The notes under the pieces are model-generated. The model saw only the letters and a program-made list of their open reading frames with translations, was not told the DNA's origin and ran no database searches. This document shows, piece after piece, positions 25,532-34,612 of a DNA stretch of 64,000 nt. How positions within the stretch are numbered: the first letter of the stretch is position 1; every line of letters begins with the position of its first letter. The position numbers were made by a program, and so were the translations under genes. Source of the stretch: CG2-30-46-19 sp034414555 (GTDB lineage Bacteria > Chloroflexota > Dehalococcoidia > GIF9 > AB-539-J10); contig DAOUMA010000008.1 of NCBI GenBank assembly GCA_034414555.1, forward strand, positions 62,001 to 126,000, in the 5' to 3' direction.

Positions 25532-26739
25532 GTATTCTCCAAAATCCTCTCCAATTTTATTTGATAGTCAGTATTATTCCGGTCAATAGTGTAGTGCAGT
25601 GCAGTTGGGTCTGATTGGTAAATATCTTCTAGTAACCCAGCAGCCTTATCATATTCAAGGAAGAGGCCTTGGCCATCGCGCAAGCTCAGTATATTTGAAT
25701 AGAGAAGCAATGGCCTTAACAGGCAATAGCCACCGACCCCAGCCAAATGTTTGTAACCTGGCCAAATAAAGGTCACGAACTTGTCATGCCCAACTTCTTG
25801 TGGCAACACCTTTCCATAAGCTTGAGCTACAAATTCAAAGAACCCCGAATCCAAAAGTGCTTTTATCACGTTTTCTGGGTATTTCTTCTCCATTTCTGCC
25901 GCATAGGCTTGTGTTAGCGAGATTAGTTTGAGTCCTACCCTGGTGAACCGCCATGTTCTAGACCCAGCTGACTCTACAGCCCCCATATCAACCAGCCATT
26001 CCAAGCGAGGTATTGTTGTCTGTTCACGTCTAGACCCAGACCCTTGCTCCTCGGCTTTCTCCTCTATGTTCTTGAGAATCTGTTGCCTGCCCTTTTCAAG
26101 AATCTGTAGCTGTTTCTGGTCGGTTAGAGTATACGCGGAGCCAAGGAAGCTATTCCTTATATTCTCCATTATGCCAGGAATGAGTGAACCGGCATCAAGG
26201 TAATTGAAACTTCCATCTGAAAATCGATTTAGAAGGACATCATAAAAGGGTACTAAGAAATCGCCATCCGCAGCTAGCAGGTTGTATAAGAAGAATACTT
26301 GCTCTCCACGTTCCAAGACAAGTGGATTTACGGCCGAAGGGTGGTCGAATGCCTCGAGTTGCTCCTTCGACATCAAACCCTGATATAGAACAAGACCCAT
26401 GTCGGTTCGTTCATACGAGGCTGTCACCAATCCTAGACCGCGGGGTAAGTATTCCGCATACTCATTGAAGCCAAGTTTAGAGAGCCATCCCGTTTGTGAT
26501 GGATGACCATAGATATATAGCTTTTGCAGGCTCGTCACATCAGTTCCTTCGCCCAATCCTTTAAGCCATGTGGCGAGAGCCTCATCCGAAACAGTAAATT
26601 TATGCTCTTCAAGCCTTCTGCGCAGTACATCTGACATCTGGTCTGGGGTTCTAGCGAGTTCGGAAAAAGCCAACACTGCCTTACAAAACCCAAGTCGTTG
26701 CATAGAAAGTCTGGAACGACTAATCCATCGAATAGCCAT
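25528..26739 (-). CDS. Unrecognised 403-residue protein of the multi-ATPase operon
   Basis: No family recognised. The protein looks alpha-helical. Segments such as TIPRLEWLVDMGAVESAG followed by TWRFTRVGLKLISL read like a winged-helix domain (about 240-275), and the N terminus (PDQMSDVLRRRLEEHKF) could be another helical domain. No catalytic motif or membrane segment. GAGG is 7 nt from the start. It begins 2 bp after the HerA-like gene and overlaps the next by 4 bp, so it is likely a structural or DNA-binding subunit of the same system. DpdG-like or wHTH adaptor roles are possible but unproven. Confidence 0.75.
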   Translation of the reverse strand: MAIRWISRSRLSMQRLGFCKAVLAFSELARTPDQMSDVLRRRLEEHKFTVSDEALATWLKGLGEGTDVTSLQKLYIYGHPSQTGWLSKLGFNEYAEYLPRGLGLVTASYERTDMGLVLYQGLMSKEQLEAFDHPSAVNPLVLERGEQVFFLYNLLAADGDFLVPFYDVLLNRFSDGSFNYLDAGSLIPGIMENIRNSFLGSAYTLTDQKQLQILEKGRQQILKNIEEKAEEQGSGSRREQTTIPRLEWLVDMGAVESAGSRTWRFTRVGLKLISLTQAYAAEMEKKYPENVIKALLDSGFFEFVAQAYGKVLPQEVGHDKFVTFIWPGYKHLAGVGGYCLLRPLLLYSNILSLRDGQGLFLEYDKAAGLLEDIYQSDPTALHYTIDRNNTDYQIKLERILENT

Positions 26740-26741
26740 AT

Positions 26742-28139
26742 CTATGCCTCAAAACCTCCATGTGCACTGACTCTTGGGCGGACTTCCATGACAAAACATC
26801 TGGGAGTGTTGGTATCAGACACTACAGCTTGACCAACTCCTATGTCTCGTATGAGTTCATTTATCGATATATTGACGTTGTTATCCTTGATTTCCGTTGG
26901 CAAAGGTGATTTCAAGTTATCTAGAACGTAGTCTATATCAGATTGAGAGACTAATTTGTGAACGATGAACGTTTCCACTTGAGATAGCACGTTCGGGTCG
27001 AGTGCTCTTGGTTGTTGGGTAGTCACTACAAAGGAAAGGCCAAAATTTCTGCCTTCCTTGACAAACCTTATCAAACTAGCGGTAGCAGAAGTGCGTTTAC
27101 CGGCCGGGATTACGTTTTGTGCTTCGTCAATAACGACCCAAACCTTGGGTACATAGCGTTCTACCAGTTCTTTTTTCTCTTTTTTCTGCTGCTCATCTAA
27201 TTTCGGATTAATAAGAAGATCCTTTGTCATTTCAGAAGCTTCGGCTCTTTCCTGCAATAGCCTCTTGATAACTACTGAAACAAGTACACCACGCAGATCT
27301 TCTGGCAAACCGTTAAGTAGCACTACCGAAGCACGGCCGGCGGTAATCAGGTCACGCAGTGGCGTTCCGGAACCTGAGAAGATAGGATGCCGGTCATAAG
27401 CCCGAAGTTGTTGTAGGACAGCCCTTCTTGTCTCCGCCCGATATACGGATGCCTCATTCTCCTGGTCCTTCTCTATACATTCAATGAAGTCCCAAATCGT
27501 TTGGTCTTTCTTAGCACGATGGTAGTTGCCTTCAGTATCGTACCATCCCAAATCAACCACCTTCTGAAATACCTCAGTAAAGTATTGTCCCTTAATATCG
27601 CGGACTATATCTAAGTCGAGAAGTGAGCTCCAGTCATCCAATGAGAAGTCTGGTACATTAAGATACAGGTCCTTGAAAGCTGGCGATGATAGACGATACC
27701 GGTAACCGGCAGGAACCCATACGTCAACGTCTAAGGGTACAGCCGGCAATCCCCAAGAACGGAGTATATCTGCCTGACTCTTCATTTCCGCGGACTGTTG
27801 CTCTGCCGATAGGACTGGAATATTCATCCACTGGAAAATGTTTAGAGTGTCGAATAGAAGCAAGCCCCTCCGTTTGCTTGTAGCACCAATCGCTGAATTT
27901 GACTCAGAGGTACAGAGCGCCTCAATGAGCGAGCCCAAAGTATATGATTTACCCTGTCCTCGTTTTCCAACAATTGCTATGACCTTCTCTTTCGATACGT
28001 CAAATTTGATATTGTAGCGACGTCCATATTCAGCTAGTTTCCCCAAGAAAAGCCATTCTTTCGGTTCACCGGCCTCTGAGCCTGACGTACACCAATCACC
28101 CTGAGCACTCATTTCGGGGTATAGACCATACCTTTTCAT
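26742..28139 (-). CDS. HerA/FtsK-superfamily ATPase
   Basis: 465 residues. Walker A GKRGQGKS at about 52-59, Walker B VWVVIDEAQ near 335, and the HerA-type sensor region VVTTQQPRALDPNVLSQVETF about 40 residues later, then the LVSQSDIDYVL motif. HerA ATPases form hexameric DNA translocases and recur in defence operons paired with nucleases or PLD proteins. A well-placed AGGAG precedes the ATG. Neighbours are the third ATPase (15 bp upstream) and the 403-residue protein (2 bp downstream). Confidence 0.85.
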   Translation of the reverse strand: MKRYGLYPEMSAQGDWCTSGSEAGEPKEWLFLGKLAEYGRRYNIKFDVSKEKVIAIVGKRGQGKSYTLGSLIEALCTSESNSAIGATSKRRGLLLFDTLNIFQWMNIPVLSAEQQSAEMKSQADILRSWGLPAVPLDVDVWVPAGYRYRLSSPAFKDLYLNVPDFSLDDWSSLLDLDIVRDIKGQYFTEVFQKVVDLGWYDTEGNYHRAKKDQTIWDFIECIEKDQENEASVYRAETRRAVLQQLRAYDRHPIFSGSGTPLRDLITAGRASVVLLNGLPEDLRGVLVSVVIKRLLQERAEASEMTKDLLINPKLDEQQKKEKKELVERYVPKVWVVIDEAQNVIPAGKRTSATASLIRFVKEGRNFGLSFVVTTQQPRALDPNVLSQVETFIVHKLVSQSDIDYVLDNLKSPLPTEIKDNNVNISINELIRDIGVGQAVVSDTNTPRCFVMEVRPRVSAHGGFEA

Positions 28140-28154
28140 GGATTTAATCTCCTG

Positions 28155-29390
28155 CTAAATACGTGGCATAGCTGAATCTAGAAGAGTCTTATCCGCTATC
28201 ACATATTGATTACTTGCTTTTCCTTGGTGATAAGCAGCAGCCGCAACTTGTGCTAGCGCATTTATTATCATGCGGGCATTTCTCGTCTGTTCGTTTTGAA
28301 ATAGTATTTCCACCGCTCTATCAAGAGCATCTTCCGTGAATGGTAGACTCTGCCAGGTAACTTTGCCAGCCAAGCCGACCTCGTTAATAAACTCCTTAGC
28401 TCTTTCTTCATCCTTTATATTTTGCATCAAATTGCTCATGAAGGCTCGCATGTCGTTTTTCGTATTGATAAGCCGAATTAAGTTGATAAACGCTTCGTCC
28501 ACATTCTGTCGGGTTACGCCTAATCGAGACAGAATGTCATCGGCTGGCTGGATAATGGCTTTGGGAATAAACTGTTGTCCGGTTCCGAAATAGGCAATTA
28601 CGAATCCAACATCCTGGTTATAGTCTGAGGCAAGTTGCAGAAAGGCATGATGTATCTCTATCAATCTCTTGTCGACATTGTTGAGATCTTGTGCTTCGTC
28701 CATGAGAAAGACAATGGCCTTGCCTTGAGTCTTCCGGACCAAGTTACCCAGATTTAATGTGACATTAACCATATCTTCGGCGTTTTCCAACGCCTTTGTG
28801 GCAGCTAGGTCTTGAGCTTGGGCGCCCTTTTCCAGTTTGGAACCCCTAAGCCACTGCCAGGCTGGTAGAGTCGACCGTGTTTCCCTCAAAAAATACCCGG
28901 AAAGAACGTTAGCAAGAGACCTTTTCAGATTTTCATCTCCAAACTTGAATAGCTTTTTCATCTCGTTGGATAAATCAGCGGTTTTGTCCTCAGAAGAACG
29001 GTTAAATTCTTGAACAATTAGCCTGAGGAAGGCTTCGCCCATCGAATCTAACATCTTGCCATGAATATACTTCCAGCCGCCAAGATCGGGTATACGCTCA
29101 TCATATGGCGCAAGCCCGAGGAAGAAACATTTTGCAGGGTAATTCCCTGGCTTTTTGTCAAACAAATACTTGATATGATACAGCGTGTGAGTCTTTCCAT
29201 CGCCGAATCTTCCGATAACTCCACATTTTGGGACGCCTCTTATATCGAAGTCACTCCTAATCCGAGCCAATAGCTCGTCACTTACCTGCTTGTTGCCAAA
29301 GAACCATTCAGCATCTGCCTCTGGGTTTACCCTGAAGCGAGGGCGATTCAGGCAACAGTAGTCCTTAAGCTCCATATCTTTGATATCCAT
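28155..29390 (-). CDS. P-loop ATPase (AAA/STAND-like), third ATPase of the operon
   Basis: 411 residues. Walker A GRFGDGKT near residues 60-67 and Walker B AIVFLMDEAQDL near 235-246; after it FVIAYFGTGQQ and a C-terminal helical region. It belongs to the same broad group of ATPases as the DUF2791 pair upstream but is clearly divergent. AGGAGG precedes the ATG by 5 nt. It may load or remodel a complex with the HerA-like protein; the role is inferred. Confidence 0.8.
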   Translation of the reverse strand: MDIKDMELKDYCCLNRPRFRVNPEADAEWFFGNKQVSDELLARIRSDFDIRGVPKCGVIGRFGDGKTHTLYHIKYLFDKKPGNYPAKCFFLGLAPYDERIPDLGGWKYIHGKMLDSMGEAFLRLIVQEFNRSSEDKTADLSNEMKKLFKFGDENLKRSLANVLSGYFLRETRSTLPAWQWLRGSKLEKGAQAQDLAATKALENAEDMVNVTLNLGNLVRKTQGKAIVFLMDEAQDLNNVDKRLIEIHHAFLQLASDYNQDVGFVIAYFGTGQQFIPKAIIQPADDILSRLGVTRQNVDEAFINLIRLINTKNDMRAFMSNLMQNIKDEERAKEFINEVGLAGKVTWQSLPFTEDALDRAVEILFQNEQTRNARMIINALAQVAAAAYHQGKASNQYVIADKTLLDSAMPRI

Positions 29391-29426
29391 TTTCGCCTCC
29401 TTTTGCTGAGTTCCAATAAACTAAAG

Positions 29427-29945
29427 CTAGCCAAACAGATTCACTTTAGTGACCTGTTTGAGTTCTGTTCCCGCTCTATTCGGGATGTCTTCTTTACCTA
29501 ATACTTCGAGTTCTTCAACTATAGCACAACCTGCTCCCTTCCCCTCCACGAGTAGCCCAACCTCAAGAGCTCTAGTCGCTCTCCCCGAGAGGTTGGCAGA
29601 GCTTAGTAGTGCAAACCCGAATGGCTCGCAACGACAAACGTATATCTTCGCATGCAAGTCATTGTTGTAGTATAGCGTCACAAATGGGCTTCCTCTGAAA
29701 AGCTTAGCTGCTTCCGTGTTCAGTTGTTCTCTCTCGGGACTGCGCATGATAATTGTCGTTGGCACCTTTTCCCTTCTTATGACATATAGAATAGCCTCCA
29801 ATGAGAAGGGCTCTCCGTCAAGACCCAATATCCATGGAGATACTATTACTAGGCTCGTAATTCCTGTAGCTTGCATGAATCGCTCAAAGAACAAAGTGTG
29901 TCCTCCCTCACGAACAATGGTGACAAATCTCTCTTCCCATCTCAT
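29427..29945 (-). CDS. Phospholipase D-like (single HKD) protein
   Basis: 172 residues with one PLD half-site: HAKIYVC (HxK) followed by ALLSSANLSGRATRALEVGL, and an N-terminal strand VIVSPWI typical of the fold. Dimers of single-HKD proteins act as nucleases (Nuc, BfiI) in several defence systems (for instance DrmC and DpdK). The Asp of the classical HxKx4D is replaced by a CRCEPFG segment, so activity is uncertain. The start overlaps the upstream ATPase gene by 4 bp. Confidence 0.8.
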   Translation of the reverse strand: MRWEERFVTIVREGGHTLFFERFMQATGITSLVIVSPWILGLDGEPFSLEAILYVIRREKVPTTIIMRSPEREQLNTEAAKLFRGSPFVTLYYNNDLHAKIYVCRCEPFGFALLSSANLSGRATRALEVGLLVEGKGAGCAIVEELEVLGKEDIPNRAGTELKQVTKVNLFG

Positions 29946-31132
29946 ATCTCTAGCAGACCTGCTGCGTGCTCAAGTGTTAGCTCCTTGTTTTCTTGGCAAA
30001 CGTCTAGGCTAACTACCAAGGCTCTGATAAAATCTCTAGGAGTGCTGGCTGAAGCTGACACGCATCTTCGCACGAATAGCCTTATTGAGGATTTACCAAA
30101 ATCATTACGCCCCCAACCGTAAGCCTTAAAATGCAAGTCTCGAACCCCTTCAGCAAGCTCAGTTAATTCCTTGCTTCCTAACTGGTATAGCTCTGTAAAA
30201 TTTCCCAGGGCTTTATCAAATCCATATGGCATACTCTTAAAGAAAGCTGGGGTAGTCGCATATACAAAGTACGAGTATGGTGTACTACGAGCGGCGGTAG
30301 CCAGGCTGTATAGATTCTTATATGCCTCTTCTCTCCTTACTGCGCTGGGAAGTGAAGGTATAGCGTCTGCCTCATCCAGCAATGTTACAAGCCCTTTTAA
30401 ACCCATAAACCTGAGCATTTTTGTCAGATTGCCGAGCATTTTGAGTGCGTTCTCTGGGGAAACATTAGTACTCATACCGATACGCTTGGCATCAGTCATC
30501 GTGGTTTCACCTTGGAGCCAGCGAAGAGCTGTGTCTACCTTCCGTGGCCTAGCAAAATGAACACCTTCAAAGTACTGTGTCAGCGCGTTCTTGACATTTG
30601 CATCTAAGTCAGTGAGTATCCAAGGAGCAAGACTATGTCTCGTCACATACTCCTTGACTTCTAGTGCCCAGTTCTCCAGAACATCTTCCAGAGCCGGCCT
30701 ATCTGCACAACCGGCCGTCCTGAGGCCCTTGATCACATGGCGATACACGCTCTGAAGATTATCCATAGGGCATTCCCTAGAGGAAAGTGTTAGAAAACTG
30801 CTTGCAAATTCCTCTATATGTGCATACTCCTGAAGAACCCTTAGCGTAAAGGACTTACCCATACCAAATATTCCGTCTATGACCCGCAAGCAGGAACTGC
30901 CATTAGCTACAAGTGTTAAGTCCTGTTTCATGGAATCAAACAAGTCTTCCCGCCCAACTGCCAAGACAAGAGCACCCTGGGTAGGCGCTGTTCCTTGGCG
31001 ACATGATTCCACCAAGGTCAAGGCCATCTCCTTGGATACGTCCCTGACAGATGGTAGCTTGGGGCGTCTTCGAGCCCTCTGAAGCAGTGCTCTAAGTTTC
31101 GGGTCATCTCCAATAGTACCCATTTTCGTCAC
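29942..31132 (-). CDS. BrxD-like (DUF2791) ATPase, second copy
   Basis: 396 residues. After a basic N-terminal tail comes the family start RQGTAPTQGALVLAVGREDLF, then Walker A GIFGMGKS (about 92-99) and Walker B GLVTLLDEADAI (about 246-257), with the ALRWLQGETTM segment between. These match the BREX ATPase BrxD family, although the rest of BREX is absent here. It is a paralogue of the next gene upstream and 6 bp from it. The GTG start has no clear ribosome site; translation may be coupled. Confidence 0.85.
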   Translation of the reverse strand: MTKMGTIGDDPKLRALLQRARRRPKLPSVRDVSKEMALTLVESCRQGTAPTQGALVLAVGREDLFDSMKQDLTLVANGSSCLRVIDGIFGMGKSFTLRVLQEYAHIEEFASSFLTLSSRECPMDNLQSVYRHVIKGLRTAGCADRPALEDVLENWALEVKEYVTRHSLAPWILTDLDANVKNALTQYFEGVHFARPRKVDTALRWLQGETTMTDAKRIGMSTNVSPENALKMLGNLTKMLRFMGLKGLVTLLDEADAIPSLPSAVRREEAYKNLYSLATAARSTPYSYFVYATTPAFFKSMPYGFDKALGNFTELYQLGSKELTELAEGVRDLHFKAYGWGRNDFGKSSIRLFVRRCVSASASTPRDFIRALVVSLDVCQENKELTLEHAAGLLEI

Positions 31133-31138
31133 GTCTTG

Positions 31139-32335
31139 CTAGTCTTCATGCTCAAATTCAAGTTTCTCTATTAGATCGTCCAGCATAGCGTTTTCACGCT
31201 TCTCTTCTGTAACATCCAGAACGCCTATTAGACCCTTTATGAAAGACCTAATCATGCGCGGGTCACTAGTTTCAAGAAAGGCAGATACGTACTTGCTAAT
31301 TGCTCTTGGGTTGAAATAGTCTCCGGCATTCCATTCATATGCCTTGGAGTGTGTGTCAACAATGCGAGGTGCTAGCTCCTCCAAAGTGGATTGGTCGAAG
31401 GGTGGCAAAGCCATAATTATTGACCTAGCACTTGACTGTTGTAGTCCTCCTCCTATAACATCTTTGATTCTACTCCATAGTGCTGGATATGATCGGGCTC
31501 CATTATCAGGGTCTGAGAGGAACTTTGGTGTAGTAGCAAAGAAAACGTAAAAACCTCGATGTTCGTCAGGGTTATCCAGCAGTTTACGTATATTCTGGTT
31601 TGCTTCTTCACGTTTACGGGATTGAGTCAGTGACGTAATAGCCTCAGCCTCGTCTAAGAGTACAACAAGGCCAGCATAACCACAAGCCCGCACAAATCGC
31701 AAGAAAGAGCCAAGTATCTCACTTACATTCATTATAGTAACGTTAGAGCGTATTCCTTTTGATTTAAGTTCAGACATTACCTGGTATCCTTGTAGCCAAG
31801 CTAATATTCCCTGCATCCGAATTCGATGATCCGGAGAGTCTGTATTAGCGTATTCTAAGCATGCACGTAAGGCTGCTCTAAAATCCAACGAAGGCGCAAT
31901 TTGACGTAGATTCGCCTCGACTTCTTGCGAAGAATGGTAAGGAAATCGCCTTGCCCAATCCTCAAACATGTGTTCAATACCCTGTCCATCGGGTAAGGTT
32001 ACGCCACGCATTATCTTCGGGAATATCACTTCAAACCTATCAAACGGAGCTTCTCTTGAATTGAGTTCTACATATGACAACAAGAAATTCGCAGACAGGG
32101 CTTTTTCCTTGACTTGCATGAAGAAATGTGTCTTACCGCCGCCATAGGGTGCAGACAAGAAGCGGATTTTGCAGCCACCTTGCCCTATATAAGCTAGATC
32201 TCGAGATATAGATGCCAACCATTGCTCACGGCCGACCGAGTACAGCTCCAAGTGTCGTGCTGGCACAGTCCCTTGCCGAAATGATTCTATAATCGCTTCT
32301 GCATCAAACCGACCTAGCTCCCCCGTGCTACTCAT
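31139..32335 (-). CDS. BrxD-like (DUF2791) ATPase, first gene of the operon
   Basis: 398 residues. Family start SFRQGTVPARHLELYSVGRE, Walker A APYGGGKT (about 67-74), GILAWLQGYQVM, Walker B GLVVLLDEAEAI (about 224-235) and the sensor-like YVFFATTPKFL. This is a confident BrxD/DUF2791 match. In BREX types the ATPase assists methyltransferase PglX and phosphatase PglZ; neither is present within the window. It is transcribed from the promoter at 32356-32384, only about 14 nt upstream of the ATG. Confidence 0.88.
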   Translation of the reverse strand: MSSTGELGRFDAEAIIESFRQGTVPARHLELYSVGREQWLASISRDLAYIGQGGCKIRFLSAPYGGGKTHFFMQVKEKALSANFLLSYVELNSREAPFDRFEVIFPKIMRGVTLPDGQGIEHMFEDWARRFPYHSSQEVEANLRQIAPSLDFRAALRACLEYANTDSPDHRIRMQGILAWLQGYQVMSELKSKGIRSNVTIMNVSEILGSFLRFVRACGYAGLVVLLDEAEAITSLTQSRKREEANQNIRKLLDNPDEHRGFYVFFATTPKFLSDPDNGARSYPALWSRIKDVIGGGLQQSSARSIIMALPPFDQSTLEELAPRIVDTHSKAYEWNAGDYFNPRAISKYVSAFLETSDPRMIRSFIKGLIGVLDVTEEKRENAMLDDLIEKLEFEHED

Positions 32336-32355
32336 TGTGCCGCCCCGTGACCCAT

Positions 32356-32384
32356 AGTATATAACCTCGGACTCAGCGACACAA
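32356..32384 (-). promoter_or_regulatory. Promoter of the multi-ATPase operon
   Basis: Minus strand TTGTGT (32379-32384), 17-bp spacer, TATACT (32356-32361). The -35 overlaps the arm of an inverted AACAAAA...TTTTGT motif at 32382-32400, a possible operator. Confidence 0.6.
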
Positions 32385-32630
32385 CAAAATGGCGTTTTGT
32401 GCAGTAGGACGAGTTACCATATTCAGTTTCATAGCCATTCTCGCGGGTGCTATAATCTCGATGAAAACGGCGGATTGTTCGGCGCTGTGCCAACTTTGCC
32501 GGTGTCTACATTTTTCCAGAAATTCATCTACGGCTTGTGCTAATCATAATTCCTCCTCCTCATCATAACTGCTTAGCAACAGCAAACTTGATTGAAAGGC
32601 AGATAAGCTGTGTAACATCCGGAGACGGAG

Positions 32631-33494
32631 TCATCTTGAGGCTACAATATATCCAGCGATGAGAATTAGAAAACCACCGACAAGCATGAGTGGTGTGGGT
32701 TGCTGGGCTAGAAAGAGAAAGCCGAAAACCACAGCGCTTGCGGGCTCCAAATAAGTGAAAACTACCGCCTTCTGAGCCTTTATCATTCCAAGGCCTTTAA
32801 GGTAGAGTGTAACGGCAAATCCCGTGTTGAAGACACCCAAAACCAGCAGAAGTAACCATGAAGATAAATCTGGAGAAAAATCAGTGCCTATTACGAAGGG
32901 AAGGAGGAAAATTGTAGCTGCAGCGTAAGAATAAAATGCTACGACTTGACTTGAGAAGCTGGATAAAGCCCTCTTAGACGCGATGACAAATCCGGCATAG
33001 GCGAGGCCGGCAAGAAGCCCAAGAATTACTCCCAAAAGATTCAGGTGACTAATCTGAAGATTCTGCTGATATGAAATAACTACTATTCCTGCCACGGATA
33101 TGGCTAATGCAAGCAGGGTAGATTTCTCAAGTTTCTCCTTAAGAAATAGGGGGGCAAGTAAAGCTACAAAGATGGGTGCCGTGTAATTTAGCAAGACCGC
33201 GTTGGCGATTGCAATGAGTTTCATCGAATGGAAAAGCAACGTCCAACCCAGGGCGAGCAGCAAGCCTAAACTCAGCATAACCCTCCAGGACCTAGCAGCA
33301 CGCATCGTTTCAGGTTTTCGAGTCAAAAGTACTACAGGCAGGAGGGTGAGGCTGGCAAATAAGACCCTGAAGAAAGCGATAACGGACGCGTCGTAAGGGA
33401 CCCAGTTTACAATTACACCATTAGAGCCCCAGATGATAGCTGCCGCAGCCACGTAGGAGTATACCAAGAACTTTGAATTGAATTGTCTCAGCAC
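32631..33494 (-). CDS. EamA/DMT-family transporter
   Basis: About 288 residues with ten membrane segments and the duplicated EamA domain (AAAAIIWGSNGVIV near the N terminus; LGVILGLLAGLAYAGFVIASKR in the second half). Exporter of amino acids or related metabolites; substrate not predictable. A longer frame starts at 33536, but that ATG overlaps a TATAAT box; I prefer the GTG at 33494, which has GGGG 5 nt upstream. Stands alone. Confidence 0.82.
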   Translation of the reverse strand: MLRQFNSKFLVYSYVAAAAIIWGSNGVIVNWVPYDASVIAFFRVLFASLTLLPVVLLTRKPETMRAARSWRVMLSLGLLLALGWTLLFHSMKLIAIANAVLLNYTAPIFVALLAPLFLKEKLEKSTLLALAISVAGIVVISYQQNLQISHLNLLGVILGLLAGLAYAGFVIASKRALSSFSSQVVAFYSYAAATIFLLPFVIGTDFSPDLSSWLLLLVLGVFNTGFAVTLYLKGLGMIKAQKAVVFTYLEPASAVVFGFLFLAQQPTPLMLVGGFLILIAGYIVASR

Positions 33495-33733
33495 AACTAC
33501 CCCGGTTTTATGAAGCTGGAAAGAGACATTCTCCATTATACACTATAAGTTATCGCCGTCTCTTTTGTGTGCCAGGTTGTAAAGTTGTAGCCTTAGTCAA
33601 GGGATTGGGCCCTTCGGCTGTTGGCATCAGCTCACACCCTAATTGCACCTTTTAGCGGTTTGTGCAGCGCTGTGCCAACTTTGCCGCCTAATATGCTAGA
33701 ATAGGCAGGATATTGTAGTAGTGAAGGAGCACT

Positions 33734-34066
33734 ATGGACATCAAAATGCTGCCAGTATATTTTGTGATTGGCGGGGTTATAGTCTCCGCCGCAATCTATT
33801 TTGGGAGTCAAGCAAAAGGTCTGCTTGCTGCATTTATTGCTTTCTTACCCACTATTAGCGTGGTAACTCTCTGCGGCATATACTTTGCTACCGGAACACA
33901 AGCTGCTGTTTCTTATGCCAAAAGCATGCTGATACTGTTGCCTCCCTGGGTGCTCTATGTCGTTGCGGTAATCTTTCTTTTGCCGCGTATAGGTCTGGCG
34001 GGCTCGCTCATTGTGGGCATCGCAGCCTATCTGGGAATAGCATTTCTAATCATGAGACTAATATAG
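33734..34066 (+). CDS. GlpM/DUF3147-like small membrane protein
   Basis: 110 residues with four hydrophobic segments. The order of segments and the FLPTISVVTLCGIYFATG stretch resemble E. coli GlpM, a membrane protein of unclear role. GAAGGAG is 4 nt before the ATG, and a TGCTAGAAT extended -10 is about 35 bp upstream. No partner gene. Confidence 0.72.
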   Translation: MDIKMLPVYFVIGGVIVSAAIYFGSQAKGLLAAFIAFLPTISVVTLCGIYFATGTQAAVSYAKSMLILLPPWVLYVVAVIFLLPRIGLAGSLIVGIAAYLGIAFLIMRLI

Positions 34067-34154
34067 TTATAATGATCAGGAGTAGCTTGCGGTCTATTGA
34101 GCAGTAGCGAAGCTGGTGGGAAGGGGCGTACAATATAATTTGGAGGATAAAGAA

Positions 34155-34355
34155 ATGGCAAAGGCTAAATACCTTGTGGATGAGAAGGGTAGGAAGAGAG
34201 CAGTTCTCCTGGATATCAAGGAATATCAGCGATTCATGCGGCGGCTAGAAGAAATGGAAGATGCCCTCAGTTTAGATGAAGCAGTTCGCACTGCTCAAAG
34301 CTTCAGGGACTATCGTGAAGTCAGGGCTGAATTAAAGCGAGAAGGACGTCTGTGA
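34155..34355 (+). CDS. Antitoxin of a RelBE-like pair
   Basis: 66 residues from the ATG at 34155, which has GGAGG at 7-nt spacing (an earlier ATG at 34116 lacks one). N-terminal YLVDEKGRKRAVLLDIKEYQRFM is the Phd/RelB-like fold that binds operator DNA, and the charged C-terminal helix should cover the toxin. Its stop overlaps the toxin start by 4 bp (GTGA), the usual coupling. Confidence 0.82.
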   Translation: MAKAKYLVDEKGRKRAVLLDIKEYQRFMRRLEEMEDALSLDEAVRTAQSFRDYREVRAELKREGRL

Positions 34356-34612
34356 GGTATGTTGTTCTCCTGGAAAGTCGAGCCGAGAAGGAGCTTAAAT
34401 CTCTTCCTCAAGGGGTTTTGAAGCGGGTGGATATTAAGTTGCAAGCTTTGTCGCTCAATCCTCGCCCAAGAGGTGTAACAAAACTAAAAGGAAAAGAAAG
34501 TGAAGGATGGCGACTTAGAATAGGCGATTATCGGCTCCTTTATCAAATCGATGATAAAGAGAATGTCGTGCGTATCTATAAAATTAAACACAGACGGGAA
34601 GTTTATCGCTGA
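34352..34612 (+). CDS. RelE/ParE-superfamily toxin
   Basis: 86 residues: VVLLESRAEKELKSLP at the start, RGVTKLKGKESEGWRLRIGDYRL in the middle and IYKIKHRREVYR at the end, the classic RelE profile including Arg and Tyr residues used for ribosome-dependent mRNA cleavage. GTG start inside the antitoxin stop. Probable mRNA interferase neutralised by the upstream protein and autoregulated with it. Confidence 0.88.
   Translation: MRYVVLLESRAEKELKSLPQGVLKRVDIKLQALSLNPRPRGVTKLKGKESEGWRLRIGDYRLLYQIDDKENVVRIYKIKHRREVYR

Noticed and set aside
23599..32335. A complete BREX system
   Set aside because: Only BrxD-like ATPases are present. No PglX methyltransferase, PglZ phosphatase, BrxC-sized ATPase or BrxL/Lon protein is found.
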